Below are positions 5,334 through 7,992 of a DNA stretch of 7,992 bases, in pieces; within the stretch, counting starts at the first letter, position 1; every line of letters starts with the position of its first letter. The notes below the pieces were generated by a model. The model was not told where the DNA came from. It did no database searches and saw only the letters and a list, made by a program, of their open reading frames with translations. The translations under genes and the position numbers were made by a program. Source of the stretch: CF-118 sp035689345 (GTDB lineage Bacteria > Chloroflexota > Dormibacteria > Dormibacterales > Dormibacteraceae). The DNA is taken from contig DASSLR010000040.1 of NCBI GenBank assembly GCA_035689345.1, forward strand, positions 1-7,992, given 5' to 3'.

Positions 5334-6115
5334 GCGCGAGGACCCAGAGGCTGGAACCGGTCACGGTGCGCCTGGCGCCGGTGCAGGACGCCGATCGCAG
5401 CGACGCCCAGTCGCACCTCGCGGCGCTCGAGCACCTGAACAAGATGATCGCCGGCTTCGCTTCGATGGTCAGCCACGAGACCCGGTCGGCGCTCGTCGGG
5501 ATCATGGGCTGGAGCGAGATGATCCGCGAGGGCGGCATGACCGACGAGGAGATTCAGGGCTGCGCGACGGACATCTTCGAAGGCGCGCAGCGCATCGAGA
5601 AGCTGATCGGCAACATGTTCGACCTCAATCACCTCGAGACCAAGCAGGTCATGTTGCGCAAGCAGCAGGTCGACCTGAACGCCATCGTGAAGGCGATCGT
5701 CGTCAAGCATCTCGAGCGCCAGCCGGTCCCTCCCATCGCGCTCCACCTGGACGCGGCGATACCTACCATCGCCGGCGATCCTGACCGGCTGGCGCAGTCC
5801 ATCGACAACTTCCTCGGCTTCGCGCGGCGTAAGGCGACCGCGAACTCGAAGGTGAGCATCGAGACCCAGGCGACCAGCCGGCGCGTGCGAGTGGGGGTTC
5901 GCTCCGACGCCATGGACGCCCCGAGCTTCGACGACTGGCTGTTCGGCCGGTACGAGCGCTACGAGAAGCGGCCCAGCAGCATCATGGGCGCCGGGCTCGG
6001 CCTCGCCATCGCGAGGGTCATCGTCGAGCTGCACGACGGGCGGGTCTCGGTGGAGCGGTTCCCCGACGGCTCCGCCGAGCTGAACATGCACTTCCCGAGG
6101 GCTGCCACTCCGTAA
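5330..6115 (+). CDS. Small soluble histidine-kinase-like protein with a degenerate ATP-binding domain
   Basis: A 261-residue protein with no membrane segment and no recognisable sensor domain. Residues 25-105 form a HisKA-type dimerisation helix pair with H49 in the H-box MVSHETRSAL. Residues about 133-256 match a HATPase_c domain. In the N-box, N160 is present but the second, Mg-coordinating Asn position is F164 (DNFLGFARRK). The G1 box, DxGxG in active kinases, reads RSDAMDA at 191-197, so the glycines and probably the adenine-binding Asp are gone. The G2 box GAGLGLAIAR (220-229) is intact. It could therefore be a weak kinase, a phosphatase, or a Spo0B/ChpT-like phosphotransferase that uses H49 without ATP. 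Its ATG overlaps the REC gene stop (ATGA) with no Shine-Dalgarno sequence nearby, so translation is probably coupled to that gene. Confidence 0.85.
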   Translation: MSARTQRLEPVTVRLAPVQDADRSDAQSHLAALEHLNKMIAGFASMVSHETRSALVGIMGWSEMIREGGMTDEEIQGCATDIFEGAQRIEKLIGNMFDLNHLETKQVMLRKQQVDLNAIVKAIVVKHLERQPVPPIALHLDAAIPTIAGDPDRLAQSIDNFLGFARRKATANSKVSIETQATSRRVRVGVRSDAMDAPSFDDWLFGRYERYEKRPSSIMGAGLGLAIARVIVELHDGRVSVERFPDGSAELNMHFPRAATP

Positions 6116-6176
6116 AGCGCACAGGCGCGCGCGCTGCGGTTACGGATTACCATCGGGCGGCGTTCGCATAGGCGAG
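6116..6176. other. Gap between the histidine-kinase-like and lipoprotein genes
   Basis: Sixty-one bases hold no gene. There is an alternating (GC)5 tract at 6125-6134 and a weak inverted repeat AGCGC/GCGCT (6116-6120, 6131-6135) that is not convincing as a terminator. TACCAT at 6148-6153 has the TAnnnT form of a -10 but no -35 partner. I cannot say whether the lipoprotein has its own promoter. Confidence 0.3.
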
Positions 6177-6608
6177 ATGAAGCGAACAGTAGTCTGGCCG
6201 GCCGCGTTGGTCGTGGGCCTGCTGGCGGCGCTCGCGCTCGCCGCGTGCGGAAATCATCCGATCCCGATTGGCCACGCCCCCGCCAGCCCAACGCCCTTGC
6301 CGAGTGGGGGGATCTCGAGGGACAGGGCCATCGCCATAGCGCTCGCCGCCGACCACACGACCGCCGCTCACGTCGAGTCAGTGCAGTGGGGAAGGTTCGA
6401 GCGGTTCGCACCGGGTCAGTCGACTTCCCACACGACCGACGCCGGCACGTTCACATCGACTCCGGATGAGCTCGTCTGGGCCGTGACGGTGGGTGGCAAT
6501 TTCGTGCATCCCTGCCCGAGCTGTGGGAAGTGCGAACCGGCACGCCACCAGACGGTGCTGATCGACTACTACAACGGCGAGATCATGTTCTACATCCTGA
6601 CCGCGTGA
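6177..6608 (+). CDS. Small secreted lipoprotein with a CxxCxxC cluster, function unknown
   Basis: A 143-residue protein with a clear lipoprotein signal: MKR, a hydrophobic stretch (5-22) and the lipobox LAAC with acceptor C24. A Pro-rich tether (28-43) follows, so the mature protein should be anchored on the outer face of the membrane. The folded part (46-143) begins with the helix SRDRAIAIALAA, then strands such as ELVWAVTVGG and TVLIDYYNGEIMFYI. This helix-strand pattern with a terminal D-x3-G-E turn resembles PepSY-like domains, but the match is only by eye. HPCPSCGKC (111-119) supplies C113, C116 and C119, which might bind a metal or form a disulfide. The purine run AGGCGAG directly touches the ATG. 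The gene is 61 bp downstream of the signalling operon and may or may not be cotranscribed. The 3' end overlaps the convergent methyltransferase gene. Confidence 0.75.
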   Translation: MKRTVVWPAALVVGLLAALALAACGNHPIPIGHAPASPTPLPSGGISRDRAIAIALAADHTTAAHVESVQWGRFERFAPGQSTSHTTDAGTFTSTPDELVWAVTVGGNFVHPCPSCGKCEPARHQTVLIDYYNGEIMFYILTA

Positions 6609-7375
6609 CCCTTCACGGCCCACGCTCGCGACACCATGCGGATCGACCCGTCGGCTTCTACAGGCAAACGTGAATGGATGAGGTCCCGCAGCCGGCCGCG
6701 GTGCGCCTCGTCGAGCGACATCGCGTAATGAGGCGCCGGCCCCTGGCCGCCGAGGAATGGATTCCAGTAGTCGTCGAAGCTTGCGAACTCCATGTGACAG
6801 TCGAGCGGCCGCACCTCGACCGAAGAAACGCCGGCTGATTCGAACAGCTCGCGCAGCCCAGCCGGGTTGCAGAACTTGAAGCGCACTCCTTCGTCGGGCG
6901 CTTCGGGATCGAGCTCGACAGCCGCGTCGAAGAAATACCGGAGCAGGCGCATCTCGCCGGCGTAGTCCCACACGTAAGCCGCAACCGTTCTGGCAACACG
7001 TGCCATTTCGGTCACGGCGCGCAGCGGCTCGGGCGTGAAGTTCAGAACCAGGGCCGCAGCCGCGACGTCGAAGGTACCGGCCTCGAAGTCCAGCTGCATC
7101 GCGTTGCCGACGTGAAAGGACACGCGACGGTCATGGAACGAATCGCTGGCGTAATCGATGAGCCCCGGCGAGGGATCGACGCCCACGACTTGCGCCGGTT
7201 GCGCCACCGTCAGGATCGCCTCGCTCAGCGCGCCAGTCCCGCAGCCCACGTCCAGCCAGCGGCCTCGCGGCTCCGCGCCGATCCATGCCACGAACTCCGG
7301 CGCCATGCGCCGGCTCCAGCGACCTATGTACCCGTCGTAGACCGCCCCTCGGTTGAAGACGTCTTGGCTGCTCAT
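6590..7375 (-). CDS. Class I SAM-dependent methyltransferase
   Basis: A 261-residue protein of the UbiE/Methyltransf_11 type. Motif I, WLDVGCGTGAL (40-50), binds the SAM amino acid part; VVGVDPSPG (63-71) supplies the acidic residue D67 that contacts the ribose; NAMQLDF (91-97) and TFDVAAAALVLNF (101-113) match motifs II and III. The N-terminal NRGAVYDGYIGRWS helix is common in small-molecule methyltransferases of this class. The C-terminal part (about 135-235) carries a substrate-binding insert. The target is unknown. The start ATG at 7375 is supported by divergent promoter-like sequences in the 28-bp gap to the Hsp70-like gene. The last 19 bp overlap the lipoprotein gene tail to tail. Confidence 0.9.
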   Translation of the reverse strand: MSSQDVFNRGAVYDGYIGRWSRRMAPEFVAWIGAEPRGRWLDVGCGTGALSEAILTVAQPAQVVGVDPSPGLIDYASDSFHDRRVSFHVGNAMQLDFEAGTFDVAAAALVLNFTPEPLRAVTEMARVARTVAAYVWDYAGEMRLLRYFFDAAVELDPEAPDEGVRFKFCNPAGLRELFESAGVSSVEVRPLDCHMEFASFDDYWNPFLGGQGPAPHYAMSLDEAHRGRLRDLIHSRLPVEADGSIRMVSRAWAVKGHAVRM

Positions 7376-7389
7376 GCGTGACTCATAAC

Positions 7390-7397
7390 CCTATAGT
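7390..7397. promoter_or_regulatory. Bidirectional -10 core between the methyltransferase and Hsp70-like genes
   Basis: The palindrome CTATAG (7391-7396) creates TATAGT on the plus strand (7392-7397, 5 of 6 to TATAAT), ending 6 nt before the GTG at 7404, and TATAGG on the minus strand (7395-7390), 14 nt before the methyltransferase ATG. The plus-strand geometry predicts a leaderless mRNA for the Hsp70-like gene. A second minus-strand candidate, TATGAG (7387-7382), lies 6 nt before the methyltransferase ATG and would make that gene leaderless too. Confidence 0.5.
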
Positions 7398-7403
7398 TCC
7401 CCG

Positions 7404-7992
7404 GTGAGCTCCAGCCGTCCAATTGGCTATGGCATCGACTTCGGCACGAGCAACAGCGCCGTGTCGATCGCGTACGCCGACCGGGTCGAGATCCTGCCGA
7501 TCGGGCCGACGCGCGCGAGCCGCACCCTGCCGTCCTTCGTCTATCTCCACCGCTCCGGCAAGCGGCTCGCCGGCACCGAGGGCGTCAAGACGTTCCTCAC
7601 CAGCGGCCACGAGAAGACCGACTGCTGGCGCTGCCCGCTCGCGCCTTACGGCTGGGACACCGACTGCCGGCAGTACCGCAAGGGCGGCGGGTGCAACGAC
7701 GCGCGCCTGCTGTCGGGCGTCAAGCACGAGCTGGCGAAGATCGGGTTCGCGGGCACGAACTCGTGGGCCGTCGACTTCCCGGTTTCGGCCCTCGTCGCCG
7801 TGGTTTTGAAACGCCTGAAGACCGAGGCCGACGAAGCCACCGGGCAGGACGGCCGCAGGCTCGTGCTCGGCCACCCGGTGGTTTTCGCCGGCGCCGATCG
7901 CGCGCACCTCGAGGAGTCCGAGGCGGAGGCGTTCAGGCGCCTGCGCGCGGCGGCCACCGACGCGGGCTTCGAGGCTGTCGAGTTCATGGCCG
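7404..7992 (+). CDS. Hsp70/YegD-like ATPase with a four-cysteine insertion, N-terminal part
   Basis: Starting at GTG 7404, 196 codons are open to the window end, so the gene is cut. GYGIDFGTSNSAVSIA (8-23) is the phosphate-1 loop of the Hsp70/actin ATPase fold, in the DFGTSNS form seen in YegD-type Hsp70 relatives. LPSFVYLHRSGKRLAGTEG (42-60) matches the next Hsp70 block, PS-x-V/I-x6-x-G. Residues 74-97 hold C74, C77, C88 and C97 (C-x2-C-x10-C-x8-C), which standard DnaK lacks. LLSGVKHEL (102-110) follows and may correspond to the AIKRLIG segment of DnaK that carries the catalytic Lys, making K107 its likely equivalent. The start is supported by a TATAGT 6 nt upstream and by the lack of a ribosome site. 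The rest of the ATPase domain and any substrate-binding domain are outside the window. YegD-type members have no well-established client. Confidence 0.85.
   Translation, partial: MSSSRPIGYGIDFGTSNSAVSIAYADRVEILPIGPTRASRTLPSFVYLHRSGKRLAGTEGVKTFLTSGHEKTDCWRCPLAPYGWDTDCRQYRKGGGCNDARLLSGVKHELAKIGFAGTNSWAVDFPVSALVAVVLKRLKTEADEATGQDGRRLVLGHPVVFAGADRAHLEESEAEAFRRLRAAATDAGFEAVEFMA

Noticed and set aside
5243..6091. 282-codon minus-strand open frame opposite the REC and histidine-kinase genes
   Set aside because: Rich in Asp, Arg, Val, His and Leu with no motif, and lies against two well-supported genes. Typical antisense shadow at high GC.
6125..6134. (GC)5 alternating tract as a Z-DNA or repeat element
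   Set aside because: Only ten bases long and expected by chance at this GC content.

Overview
The window is GC-rich, densely coding bacterial DNA with third codon positions strongly biased to G or C. It carries six complete genes and two genes cut by the window edges, plus one small lipoprotein gene counted among the six. I see no RNA gene, CRISPR array, insertion sequence or phage gene. High GC, several genes with a -10-like hexamer 6-7 nt before the start codon (leaderless transcription), and a soluble Ser/Thr kinase fused to REC and HD-GYP domains fit an Actinomycetota, Chloroflexota or Dormibacterota-like soil lineage. The sequence alone does not decide between them.

Layout. (1) 1-315, minus: N-terminal part of an M20D amidohydrolase. 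It is divergent, across only 17 bp, from (2) 333-1205, plus: a fumarylacetoacetate hydrolase family enzyme. (3) 1282-2949, plus: a PAS-GAF-GAF-LuxR transcription factor behind a plausible promoter with two perfect inverted repeats. (4) 3094-4944, plus: a Ser/Thr protein kinase-REC-HD-GYP fusion. (5) 4941-5333, plus: a stand-alone REC protein. (6) 5330-6115, plus: a small soluble histidine-kinase-like protein whose ATP-binding domain has lost key motifs. Genes 4-6 overlap by 4 nt each (TTGA, ATGA) and should be one translationally coupled operon. (7) 6177-6608, plus: a small lipoprotein. It overlaps tail to tail by 19 bp with (8) 6590-7375, minus: a class I SAM methyltransferase. This is divergent across 28 bp from (9) 7404-7992, plus: an Hsp70/YegD-like ATPase running off the window.

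The centre, 1282-6115, is the most interesting part. A multi-sensor LuxR regulator is followed by an operon joining three signalling currencies: Ser/Thr phosphorylation, His-Asp phosphotransfer and cyclic-di-nucleotide hydrolysis. A reasonable model (inference) is that the histidine-kinase-like protein with a degenerate ATP-binding domain works as a phosphotransferase or phosphatase between the small REC protein and the REC domain of the fusion, setting HD-GYP activity. The second point of interest is the Hsp70-like protein, which carries a four-cysteine cluster (C-x2-C-x10-C-x8-C) inserted in its nucleotide-binding domain just before the probable catalytic lysine region.
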